A stretch of 64,000 nt of DNA from Agelaius tricolor (lineage: Eukaryota; Chordata; Aves; Passeriformes; Icteridae). A program made the position numbers and the translations under genes. Position 1 is the stretch's first letter, and each line of letters opens with the position of its first letter. The stretch spans positions 13,112,001-13,176,000 of the forward strand of contig JALJCS010000004.1 in assembly GCA_023055355.1 (NCBI GenBank), read 5' to 3'. The notes under the pieces were generated by a model. That model made no database searches, was not told the DNA's origin, and saw only the letters and a list, made by a program, of their open reading frames with translations. Shown here one piece after another: positions 49,480 to 61,095 of the stretch.

Positions 49480-49905
49480 CACGGCGGGAGGGAGAGAAGG
49501 AGAAGGGTAGGGACCGAGGAGTGGGCGTGTGTTCGAGAGTGGAAGGGAGGGACCGGGAGAGGAAAAGGGATGGTGAGTCAAAAAGTGGGGATAGGGAGAA
49601 TAAAATAGGGACAAGGAAGGGAGGAGGAGGAGGAGAAGAAGCGGAAGAGAGCAAAAGGAGACAGGGATAAAGAAAGAAGTCTGGTGATAGGGAAGTGTAA
49701 GAAAATACACAAAAAGGATACAGAATCAAGCCTGAGGGCCTGGCAGTGGGAGGAAGAGAAATTGGGAAAGAGAGGGGCAGAGTGGAATAACCAGGAAGTA
49801 GGGCAGAAACAAAGAAGAAGAGGCACGGGAAGCAGGAAGGAAGCACAGCAGGAAGGAGGAAGGTGGACGCTGATTTGGGGGAAGAAATTTAGAGATGGGA
49901 AATAG
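49480..49905 (+). repeat. Purine-rich tract
   Basis: About 425 bp of the + strand are dominated by A and G, such as GGGAGGGAGAGAAGGAGAAG and GGAGGAGGAGGAGAAGAAGC. The tract has little C or T. It starts where the CpG island ends. Confidence 0.85.
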
Positions 49906-52188
49906 GACAGATAAGAAGATCTGCAGGCCTTAAGGATGCAGGCTGACTCCAGCCTGGCTGAGTCTTGGCTGAGTCCCTGTCAGCAGGGCCAGGGGCTGGC
50001 ATTGCTCCCTGACCAGCTGAGCATCCACCATAACCAGTGGTGCAGACCCCAAGCAGCCAAGGAGGTGGAATCCCCCTCTAGGCTGAGCTCTGGTGCAGTG
50101 CCCTGCACCTCTATGCTTCTCTTTCTCTTCTCTTCTTTATGCTTCTCTTGTGTGGGGAAAGGACAGAGCAGGGGCTGAAGAATCAGAGCCTGAGCCTCTG
50201 GGGATAAGGGGCTACTTGCAGGCCTGTCTGACAAGGCTGGAGCTCCTTGTGTCTTGCTTTTGTTGTGCAGTTCTTTCCATGTGCCATTGGAGCATGCAGA
50301 GTTCAGGTAGCAGCTCCATTGTGACCTCAGCTCACCCACTAGGCATCTGCTGCCTACAAGAGTGGGAAGCCATGAGATCCCTAGTTCATGTAGACCCTCC
50401 TGCCACCATCTGCCTCCCTTTGCACCAGCAAAAGGAGTGGCCCCCTCCATAGCTCATTTCCTTGGCTTCCTCATCCTAGCACCCAGCAGAATGGGGATTA
50501 CGCCAGCCCAGCTCCCTGCTTAACCAGCCAGATATATTCACAAGCTGCAGTACTTTCCTATCCTCCAGCATCCCCAGCCTCACCAGCAAGGTCACTTGGC
50601 CTGTGTATGTGTGGCCTGGTGTCATTTACCTTCCTTGGAGAGGAGCTGAACCCACTGAGTGGTCTCTGCAGCTTGACATGCATGGTGAAACCCTGGTGAT
50701 GTGACTTCTGAACAATGCTCTGTATCCTTCAGCACTTGACACCTTTATCAGAATTCCCCAAATCACTCGTGACTCATCCAAACCACTCCTCAGATAAAGC
50801 ACTTTCCAGTACTTCCTGCATTATGAGGGCTTTCTTTATGCTCCTGTCTTCTTGTGCAGCTGTTAAGGTGTGACTGTGGCCAGTTGTCCTTTATCTCTGT
50901 TCGCTCACAGCATGAGGTGCTGAGTTTGGCTTGGAAGTCAAGTCAATGCTAGAAGGGCTGACTGGGCAAACTCAGCAGCAAGCATGGTTAAAGCTGGTAG
51001 AAGAGCTGTCTCACCTGCAGACAAACCACAGAGGAAGGATGCCCAGCTCCAAACTTGCTGAGTTGTACCAATGTGACCCAGAGGAGACAAAACCTCAGGA
51101 AGAGGAACAAGTCACATAACTTCACAAGGTCAGAACACAGTCTGAACCCCTGGGTAGAGCTTTGACATGGACCTTGTCTATAAGCTCCAGTCTGCAGCAG
51201 TCCATCCCAGGCTTCACAGGGAAATGGCTGTGAGAGAAAATGTCCGCCTCTAAGGTCTTTGGTGAAAAATCCTGGTTTCTGTATTTATGCCATCTGCTTC
51301 TGTAAGAGATGAGCAATGAAAAAATCCAGAGCTGAGGGGCGGGTGTACATCCTTACTATAGGATCTCAGCCAGAAGGGCTGGTTTTATCTTCTCTGGGAA
51401 AGTTTTTTTCAGTGGCTGCACAGTTCAGGACATGGGAGAGGAGGAGCACAACTTGCACAATAATTTTGTCCTCACTGTATCCTTCCTTAACCACAACCTG
51501 TGAGAGAAGCACACCTTCGGGCCCCTGCACTGATGATGAAACCTATGCAAGCAGCAATCCCAACAAAGAACCTGGTTGCAGCTCAGTAGTGCAATAAGTT
51601 ATGTTTTATGGACTCCACAGTGTATATTTGGTTGTCAGAAATGCTCACTTCTGCCAGATGACATGGTTAAATGGCTGTCTGTGGAACAAAGCAACCCAGA
51701 CATTTCGAAGAATTCACTTGTAGCCTAATTTTGAAATGTGATTAAGAGCTGAGAAGTGCAAAAAAGGAGCTAGACTGCAAAGCCCCTGGATTCTGCCTGT
51801 CTGCATTTGCATGCTCAAAGTGGGATATTGCAGCACCAAGTCTCCTGCTTGCAGAGAGCCATAATATAGGTGGATTTTCCATCCTTGTGAGATCAGTGAC
51901 TTTCAGCCTGTGCTCCTGTGAGTAATTTGCAAAATGGAGCTCTCAGTTGAGGCAGCCGAGGTACTCAGGAGTCACTCTTGCAGCAGCAGAAATTATCTTG
52001 GAGGGGAAAACTCCATCTGGGGAGCTGGGAAGGTTTTTTCCTGGGGGACGTGAGTATTACTTCCATCCATCCTTGGGCCAGACAACAATTGTGGCCTCAC
52101 TTACCTAGCACAACAGTTGCTGCTGCAGTGTCCCTGACAGGCAGTGAAGTGGTTTGTCATCCCCAGCTGTCTTCAGACCCCACCGCAC
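49906..52188. other. Intergenic stretch without recognised features
   Basis: Mixed composition with several open frames of 60-160 codons, none of which resembles a family I know. No repeat family recognised. Confidence 0.45.
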
Positions 52189-54130
52189 ATGGCAAGCATG
52201 GCCATGGAGCTGGACAACTGCTGTCCCATCTGCCTGGTCAGCTGGGAGCAGGCCAGCTAGGCACTGCCTCTCTGCTTCTGCTAAGAGTGCCTTCTGCAGT
52301 GGGCTGGGAGCAAGCCTGAGTGCCTCCTCTGCAAGAGGAGGGTGACCTCCGTCCTGTACTTGGTGTGGGGGGATGACAGCTTTGAGGAACATGTCATTCC
52401 AGCCCACAGGGCACCATAGGACATGTTCCACCTGAGAGGAGGAGGTCCCAGGTACCCAGCTGCTCCCAGTCCCCACACTCTGGCCATCAATGGGAGGACA
52501 GCCACGTACAGTGGCTGAAGGTGAATACAGCAAATGAACTACAATATGTGTGATGTTGTACTCACTGATGAAAGCTTTCATTTTTAAAGGAATTTAAGAA
52601 AAACCCAAACCTAAACCAAAAATCATGGACACAACTATGCTCCACGTTGTTCTACTGTGGGGATGTGAGGGGAGTAGAAAAGGAGAAAAGGAGAAGTTTA
52701 GGTGCAGCTGCCCCGCAGTCAGCACAATTGTCTGCAAGAACAGGCATCTCTGCTGTTGGATAATACCTTTTTCCTGACCCAGAGATGTGACAATGGAGAG
52801 TTGTTTTAAAAGCTTTAATTCCATTTTTAGTCTCATGAAAAGGGTGTGACGATACAGATGTTATAATTCACGCCATCACAATCAGAAGACGACTATTTTG
52901 TAATTACAATACACTATATGCATTTCTTGGCCTGTCAGCTTTTTGCCACACCATGCTGTAGATGCCTTAAAGCCAATCATCTAGAACTACCCCTCATGTG
53001 TCCTATTACAATGCATCTTTCATAGTTCTGTTTCTTCAAAGCATCTAGTCTTATTTGCAAGGCCATCCTGTGAAACTTTTTTCTAGCTCCATTTCTCTCT
53101 CAACAATATCTGTTCTATTCCATGGCATTTTTAAGTCAACATTTCTTGTCTCAAAGCTTGCATGTGGATGCATAGTATGTGGGCTTTCTGTCAGGCCCTG
53201 AGAAGGGCCTGAGAAGGGCCTGACAGAAAGCCCACATAGTGTGCATCTACAAATCCATTTCCCACACTCTGCAATGGGCTCTGCTCAAGTGATCTCCCCT
53301 TGCAGGAAGCTGTGATCATGTATCAAACTCACTGATCTCCTAAGCACTTAGCTGCTCCCAATCTCCATTGCTCTGCAGCACTATCAGACCTGAGACTAGG
53401 ACTCCTGCTGCCCCTAGTTCCCACAGCACTGCGATAGTCCTGCCATCAGCCATGTGGCCACTGCCCTGGGGTTAGTGAGCATCTCCTGCACTACGTCTCA
53501 GCATCCCTCCCCTACCTTGCTGTTCTCCACCACCTGCTGTCATAGCTGCATCGGGAGCAGAGGCAGCTCTTTGAGGATGGTAGGAAGCAGCAATAGTGCA
53601 GTGCCTTGTCCCATCCAGCCTGCACTACTTTGGCCCAAATGAGGCTTTGTTCCAGCTTCTATGGGCTTCCCTGCACAGGCACACCAGGAGCTTTGCCCAC
53701 CATCTTATTGACACCATCACAGGTTCAGTGGGGAGGCCCAACATCAAATGGGCCCGGAGGTCAGCAGTGCAGCTGGAGAGTGGGAGAACAGCCCCTCTAC
53801 AGTCCCTGGCCCTGATGCCACTCCAGGGGGTCTCCTAGGCCAGCCTTCCTGGGGTCCCAGCAGCAATTCCCATTCTGTCCCCATTCCTAACCATGGGGAG
53901 CAAGAAGGAGCCTGGGAGAACCCAGAGGAGGCTGTGCCTGGTTGTTCCACATGCAGCTGGTCAATGAAAGCTCACCTGGGGCATCCCAGCAAGCCTGCAA
54001 AGGGAGGGCCAGCAGCTCTGAGGACCCTTCCCAGACCCCCAGGAAGACAGCCCACCATCCAGTGACAGGGTTGAGAGGGCATGAGGATATAGCTAAATCA
54101 ATCCAGGCTGCAGCTGGGGTATACGCCACC
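52189..54130 (+). pseudogene. TOPORS-like RING-finger pseudogene, copy 2 (two-exon remnant)
   Basis: The frame starts at one of three in-phase ATGs (52189, 52198, 52204), followed by ELDNCCPICL. It then reads QWAGSKPECLLCKRR and VWGDDSFEEHVI. In-frame stops at 52258 (TAG), 52282 (TAA) and 52417 (TAG) correspond exactly to those of copy 1. The donor site is mutated to GTGAAT at 52521. After about 0.8-0.9 kb, a second coding-like region (about 53350-54130) reads HTRSFAHHLIDTITGSVG and then a Ser/Pro/Gly-rich tail in shifted frames. That is the arrangement expected for the C-terminal part of TOPORS-like bird proteins. The parent protein would be a nuclear E3 ligase; this copy cannot make it. Confidence 0.72.
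53167..53247. repeat. Long inverted repeat with 33 bp arms
   Basis: Perfect 24 bp arms at 53176-53199 and 53215-53238 (left arm contains GTGGGCTTTCTGTCAGGCCC) extend outward to about 33 bp with two mismatches. The spacer is 15 bp and repeats the GAAGGGCCTG word. It lies between the two exon-like parts of the RING pseudogene. Confidence 0.95.
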
Positions 54131-54320
54131 CCCTTGTGATCTCAGCCTTCCAAATCTATTTAACATTTATTAAAAGAAAATGAAAGCATGAAAACAGCAG
54201 AAGATGTTTGTGTGTTACTAACTAACGCTGGTGGTGTTGCTCTCCCCACTTGTAATGTTTCCCTCCCCTTTCCTGGTTCTTTGACCACCGATTTTTCACA
54301 TGTTTCCTGAGCATTGTAAG

Positions 54321-54705
54321 TTTGCATTTCTCAGCTGATCCCAGGGCAGATGTTTCCAGCCAGGGAGACTCCACAGTCAGCCCGTGCCCCACCACTCAAC
54401 CTCACAAGTTCTCCTCCTCACCCTGTGCCCCACATCCCGGGGCTCTGCTCTCCTGCCAGCTTGGGCTGCCCGCTGCAGCCTCACTACGGCAGTGCCCAAA
54501 TCCCTCCTCCTGCCCAGAGTCACGACTTGCTGATCCTCTCTGAGTCAATCCAGGGTTGTACCCTGTCAAGGCAGGAGCCCCAGGAAATTCAACAAGGGGA
54601 AGTACGAAGTGCTGTCCCTGCTTGCAGTGAAAGACAAGTGGGTGAGTGTTCAGAACAGGTAAATGAGAAAAGAAAGGCCCAAATGATGAATATAATTTAT
54701 TCAAG
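54321..54705 (+). repeat. Duplicated block B, copy 2
   Basis: This is the second copy of the 369 bp identical block (54337-54705 matches 46948-47316). It lies about 190 bp after the end of the recognisable RING pseudogene tail. The sequence on either side has only weak similarity between the two copies. Confidence 0.93.
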
Positions 54706-57700
54706 ACTTTGCCTCACCTTGCCTCTCTTTTGCTAGTGGATAAAATTGTGGAGAGGAAGGGGAGCCAAGGTGAGTGTGAAATCCCACAGTAGAGAGCTGG
54801 GGAAGAGGGCACTCAGAGCAGCTCCCTACATCTGGTGGAAGTGATTACAGGAAGGGGTGCACAAGAATTGGACAGGAGATTGGCTATTTTCATATTTTCA
54901 AACTTTTGCGAAATTGAATCCCCCCTGCCACCTCTGCTGGGAGAAAAGGCAGGTGTGTGCCACAGGTGCTTGCTGCAAGTTGCCCTGGCAGCTGGGAGGG
55001 AGCAGAGGGGGACACACACTAATTCATTTCACCGGGAAACTACTCTAGAGGCACTCGAGTGCAAGCACTGGAAACACTGCAGCCGTGCTGTCTCAAGTTA
55101 GGTACAATATGTGGAGATGTGGAAAGCGTCTCCGAGGCAGCACACTCCCCCTTCTTGCAGTACACAGACAGCTGTGTGCGAGGATCACTTGCATTTGCTC
55201 CTGACCGGGGAAAGGCTCAGTGTGTTGAGCAATGTGAGTCCAAAGGAATGTAACCTGTTCCTTTGTGTTTGGATTTACTGACCAAGCACTGAGCTGACTT
55301 TGCTCCTGGGGACTGGAGAAGCACATGAGCAAATGCACTTTTCCCCCCTGGCGGGAAGCTGGTTTGATGCCTTATTACCGTAATTGCCAAATCCATCAGT
55401 CATTGCAGGCTGTCTTCAAGACTTCATCCTCTTTCACCCTCTGCTCAGGAAGGAGAGCCAGCTTATTTTGACAATGCTCACAGAAAGGTGCTTGGCATTT
55501 GTTTATTCTGCACTGTACCTCTGGTCATCCTTGTTCTTCTCACTCTTTAAAGGTAAGCTAATCTGTGTTTGTCCAGGGCTTTCATTTTTTTTGTAGTGGT
55601 TTGGGTTTATTGTTGCTGTTGTTTTGATTTGTTGTTTGGTTTTTGGTTTTTTTTTTTTTAATCTGCTAAATGCTAGTTACATCCAACCTCAAATATTTTT
55701 TTTCAGTAAGTCTTGTATCTGCTTATATTTTGGACTTCATTAGAGTCCCATGCTGGTTTAACTGACTTTTGTAATCAGTTTGGGTAAGTTTGTGGATCTT
55801 ACAGTGCTGGGATCTTACATTTTTTTAGAGAAGGAAGAAGCATGTGTGTTTGGTTTTGTGGTTTTTTTTTGGTTTTGTTTTTTTTAATTAAAGGTGAGTA
55901 ATTTTAACTTCCGTAAATTAATTGAAATGGTTGTGTTTCAAAAGAAATATTTTCTTGCTTTCCTGAAAAATGTAACCTTACTGTGGTTTTTTGACAACAG
56001 GAACTTATAACTTCAGGCTGGGCAGAATGATTTGGGAGCACTGTAGGTGTGTGAGTGCAATGGTGTTCTATAGAGAAACACAAGCAGAAGAAAATTCATA
56101 ATTGCTTATTCTCTGTGCATCATGTAGAAATATTAAATCTGTATAAATAATAAATTTATTAATTCTGGTTTGTTTTTATTAAACATACTCCTAGTATGCT
56201 TAATAAAAAACAGTTAAGACAGAGATTGATTTATAGCTGAAAATATCTAATAAGAATAATGGGCTTCTGTAGTCTAAGGTGTCAGCTCTGACTAAGCTTC
56301 TGTCTTCAGAAGTTTCAGCATGGTGCTAAAAAAATAGGAGCTGTGTGATTATTTCAAAACATTCAGGATAGCAAGGCTGACAATAAAGTGTTTTTAAGTG
56401 AGAATGTTGAAATAGCCACAGTCATGAAAGATATTCAGTATTCTACACAAAATGTGCTTTTATGGGTCCCTTTCAGCTTAAACATAAATGTCTGCAGCAA
56501 TCAAAAATTCTAAAACTAGGTATTCTAGTTGTGAAGGGCCATGTTTTGTTTCTCACAATTTATGTATAAAGCAGGATTGTCTTTTTAAAGCAGAGAAAGT
56601 TGTCCATCTATTTCAGAAGTGCAAGGGCACTGGAAACTTGCATATATGGGATGTTGCACTAGACTATTCATGCCAAAGATAATTCCTCATTAATTCATCT
56701 GAAGCTGTAAAACATCTGGACATTTCATTATTACATATCCACATTTCATCTGCCTAATGTAGTAATGGTACTGCTGAAAAATATTTCCCCACCTTGCTGA
56801 ATTAAGAACCTTGCTATCTTCAGGACATTTCTGTGCTACTGTAGGAGCTGAACTAACAAGCGGGTTATAACATCTAGTTATAAGATAAGTAATTTTGTGG
56901 ACATTCCCATTTTGAGAAGTTGTGTGTCATGTAAATCCCGCCTTTTAAATAATGAGTAATCACTAATTCATCAGGGGATGCCTAGTTTCTCTATACAGCA
57001 CATGAAGACAAACTGCTTTTATAAATAATTCAGAGAATTTTTTGTTAGGTGCTCTTACCAACAGCTTATAAGTGTGCACTTTTACAGAAAAATGCTAAAG
57101 CAGAATAAAATAATCTCTGATAATGTTGGTCTGTAACTGACTTGGGCTTTACAGATTTTTTAAGTAAAAAAAAAAAAAGAAAAAAAAGGGAAAAAACCCC
57201 AGAATGACCTGGGAATTGAGCAGCTGGGGCAGAAGAGAAAAAAACTCAAGATGATATTAGCATGTTATCAGTAGCAGAGTTTTTTATTTCTTAACAGTAA
57301 ATCCAGATGAACATCCCCCTGGGTTCCTTAGTTCACCCACAAGGAAGTCACACCAAATTCAAATCATAGCTAACATTACTCTCACATAGCACTGAGTTTT
57401 TTCAACATTGTTCATAGCAATTTATCAAGTACTGAAAACTCCTGTAGGGCTGTTTGACAGGAAAGTTGTTGCAAGAACTAGATAAAAACCAAACACAAAC
57501 AACACATGAAGAACTCAGTTTTTTCCCAGTTCTTTCCTCAACTGTCTGCTTCATCCTGACTTTACTTGCAATAATGCTAGAAGCCTCAGTAGTCATGTCA
57601 TTTAAGCTGGGTCATTGCAGCCCTCTTTCTCAAAGGGCTGATGATGCTTTTTTGAGACATGGGTCTAAGGAAAAATCAGGAAACTGGTTTTCAACCTTCC

Positions 57701-60700
57701 TATATCCCAGGTGAATACTCTCAGGGTCAGACATCCCTTCCAGGCCAGGGGCAATCCTTGAAGAAGCACCCAGAATGTAGAAGGACCCAGTGAGTCTCAG
57801 CAGCTACCTAACAACCTTGGGTGGAGAAACTTGAAAAACCTGGTCTAGGGATTGATTGCAAAGGAGGGATCAGTCCCATTCCTGCTCCTTTTTTTGAATG
57901 TGATGCAATCTGAGAGATAGGGTGCAGACAACCCTGCAAGTACATTCTGAGAAACATGTCACAGTGACCACAAAGATGCATAGCCTCTCTGAGGAGTTAC
58001 CTTCAGATCAGGGCATGGTCACCTAGAGGGTTTGAACAGCCAGGGAGGTTAAATACACACTTGGCTGGCCTGCAGTCAAACCATGTATTCTAATTACTGT
58101 GCCTTTATACCCTTTTTTATTTCTCAGGTGAGACCATTACAGTGCCCACATGCCACACAGAGCAGAGTCAGAGCTCTCAGGTTCTTTGTTCTATACAGAC
58201 TGCCATCAGGGAGGGTCGTACTGGGCAAGTGGCTTTGAAAAGCCCAGCAAAGGCAAAGGCAAGCTGAGGACAGCAACCTTTCTCTGCAGTCTGGTGGGAA
58301 TATAAGTGCTCAGCTGTATGGGACAAATCCTATGGCAGGGGATGCTTCAAGTGACCTAACCAGCTCAAATATGTAAATGATGAAGTAATTCAGCCTGACT
58401 TGGTGTACCCAGCTGGTGCAAGCAGCATTTCTTTGGCTCACTCACAATACAGATTTGAATTGCAATGCTACACCCAATTTCGTGCTTTTTCACACCTTTG
58501 CTTATTTCAATGGGGTCTAGTGATCACATCAGAACAGAACTGATGATCTCTTGGAGCAAATCCTCACAAATTTCTTGGTTCATTTCCATGCAAGCAGGTG
58601 CTGTTTCTGCAACAGCAGAAGCATTGGCAAGATAGCCTCAGAAGGCCAGATTCCACTGCCAGGCTACAATTTCTCTAATGTGAGCTAATTAGACTGAGGT
58701 GACATGAGTTGAGAGATCTGTGTAGTAGGAAGAACAAATAATGTTACGTAAATGCCTATATATGGAGTCTAAACTTCAGGCCTCAGCTGTTTAAGCCTGA
58801 TAGAACTGCAATGATGTGTTTTAATCAAACTTATGTACTCCAAAGAGACACAGTCGAACAGATAAAAGGATTCCTGTGCCTTATAGGAGTACAGTGTAAT
58901 ATCATTGGTAATTTATGTGGTTGGTGAAGTAGCTGTATTTTTACATCTCATAACTGTTATCAGAGTAGAACCATGTGTGAAAGTTAAATCATTTAGAATC
59001 TTTCATACCTTAATTAGAGGTCTGAAGGTTCTATTCACCTCAACTCTCCATATTCTCTATGTTGATGCACTGAATGATACAGTTTCAAAGATAACAATGC
59101 AGCTGATGCACATTTAAAATAGAAAATACATGAGCTAGGTCTTAGCTTGTACTGGTAGCTCTTTTCTTCCATATTGATGGCATAAGAAGATGCCACACAT
59201 GCAACTTGCAGATGTGGCAAATTGCTGTCAGATCCCTGCCACTACTTTAATATCTAATAGCACAGACAGCAGAGCTGATCACTCTGAATGCTGAGAGCGT
59301 GCTAAGGCAGCACATGTGCATGGAGCCAAGGGAATAAATGTACTTGTCCCTGGCATGTGCACATATGCTCTGTTATCAGGAGCACTAGTGCCATTGATAT
59401 CTGTCAATACATTTAAGACAGGGTCCTCAGCAAACCCCTATTTCCTCTGCATTACTGTCTGCTACAGTAACTTGCTGTTCATGCTTGCTTCTTGAGGTTG
59501 ACTTTATAGTTCAATGAACCAGACCTTGTGTTCAGTCAGTAATCTTCTATGTGCATTCACTGGCACAGCTCTAAGGCTGATCTGTATTATCATAGGCACA
59601 GCTGTGACAGTGGAGCTGGCCCAAGCTTCTGAGAAGTTGCCAGACTCCAGGAGAGTTGGAGGTATTTCTATGTGCATTTGCTGATAGGGATCTGAGCTAA
59701 ATCTTGTGTTAATTCTTTTCAAATTTAACTGGAAAAAGTGGGCAGCTCCAGAAAAAGCAACTGAGTCAAGACATCACCAGTGCCTATTGTTACATGCAGC
59801 TATTGGTATAGCAGTCTTGCATGTAGGGAGGGGTCCAAAAGCAGATGAGAAAGTAGCATCCATCTGGTCTTTGGGATGATGCCAGATGGCACCTTGGGTG
59901 CCTTCAGCCTTGCTTCAGCTCGCAGAGTTTTCTGATGGCCTCAGAGCAGAAGTTCTCGTTCCAGGCAGAGGTTTTATCTCTTAAAGGCAGCTTCAGAACT
60001 TTTATTTCTCTCTGGTTTATTTTTCTAAGGCCTGCGGAAAAGAACATGAGTTAGTTATGGTGGTAGCACATACAATTTCATTTGCATGTGACAAGCAAGG
60101 AGGGAGGTATAGTCTCTTCAGCTCTAAAGTGTGAATAATGTAGATGAAAACCCTTTGCATCAGTCCTGACATGGTTGTTTGAAGATGTCTACTGACTAGA
60201 GATCCTACATAAACTAATTAAGAAAGAGATCAAATCTGACTGAGACAGGTAGGACTAGCACTGGCAATCAGTATAAACCCAGGAAATGAGAAAGGCAGAC
60301 GGGAGTTTATTGCTGTTTTAGAACACAGTCCTGAGAAAATATGGCTTAAAGAAAGAGTTTTGCTTATCAAATACTTTCTGCATTGAGCAAAACAGCTGAT
60401 GAGAATGCTGAGACCAGAACCAGATGGAGTGTTTGGAAGTAAGAATCTCCCCACCCAGGGCTTACAATTAAGTCACTAAATTGCAATGGAAAGGAACCTG
60501 TAGTCAACATGAGTACTTATGTATGTAAACAGTGAGGTGCATGTGTCTCCATCTTGCGTTGCTATCAATTGGCTTTGCTCAATTAGAAAATCTGTGCTTA
60601 ATGGAGTGCTGAAACAGATGCCTGCAAACCTTATCACCATTCAGAAATGGGTATTTTCAACACTTTTGCATTCCACAAGTTTGAAGAGAAAACCAGTCCT

Positions 60701-60979
60701 CATTTCTATTCTTAATGCAACATAGATTTGATCAGAAAAATTACTTAGAAGAAACAGGCAGGCTTGAGGAGGTCTCATTTCTCACTGAAAGCTCCAAGAG
60801 GCTGAAGTCAGTTTGCAGACTGGACCAAGACAGTACACAGTGTTCACTGAAGCTCAGCTTTGATTACATGGAAAAACATCACTGGTCCCTTAGATCTTCA
60901 CCATACAAAGGGAGAAAATTAAGTTGTAAATTGGAAAAGGTGTGTCTGTGGCAGCTGAGGTGAGGGAGGGTCTAATCTA
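54706..60979. other. AT-rich intergenic region
   Basis: No gene recognised. T/G-rich runs occur at 55585-55660 and 55850-55890, and A-rich runs at 57165-57200. A possible exon-like frame (55408-55551) with an AG acceptor and a GTAAGC donor was noted but has no family match. Confidence 0.5.
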
Positions 60980-61095
60980 TACAGGTTCATATAATGGTAG
61001 AATAATTTCGCTGGAAGGGACCTTCAGAGGTTGTTCAGTCCCACCCTTCTTCTCTGTTGGGTTTTTATCTGAGGAGTCAGCCAGCAGACATCTCC
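60980..61095 (-). mobile_element. CR1 LINE 3' tail
   Basis: ATAATGGTAGAATAATTTCG, CTGGAAGGGACCTTCAGAGG and TTCAGTCCCACCCTTC match the antisense CR1 3' end. The copy is short and diverged. Confidence 0.72.

Noticed and set aside
48809..49846. Four to five long frames on both strands in the second CpG island
   Set aside because: They follow from the 38 bp tandem repeat and GC bias: similar peptides appear in every frame, and the Arg/Ala/Pro-only composition is not typical of a real protein.
52105..52581. Minus-strand frames of 158 and 74 codons
   Set aside because: They are antisense shadows of the RING pseudogene; the same shadows occur at 46452-46760.
54350..54736. Open frame of 128 codons in block B with matching frame at 46946
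   Set aside because: As a gene it is unsupported: frames are open on both strands, no family is recognised, and the identity between copies is explained by recent duplication or conversion of the DNA.
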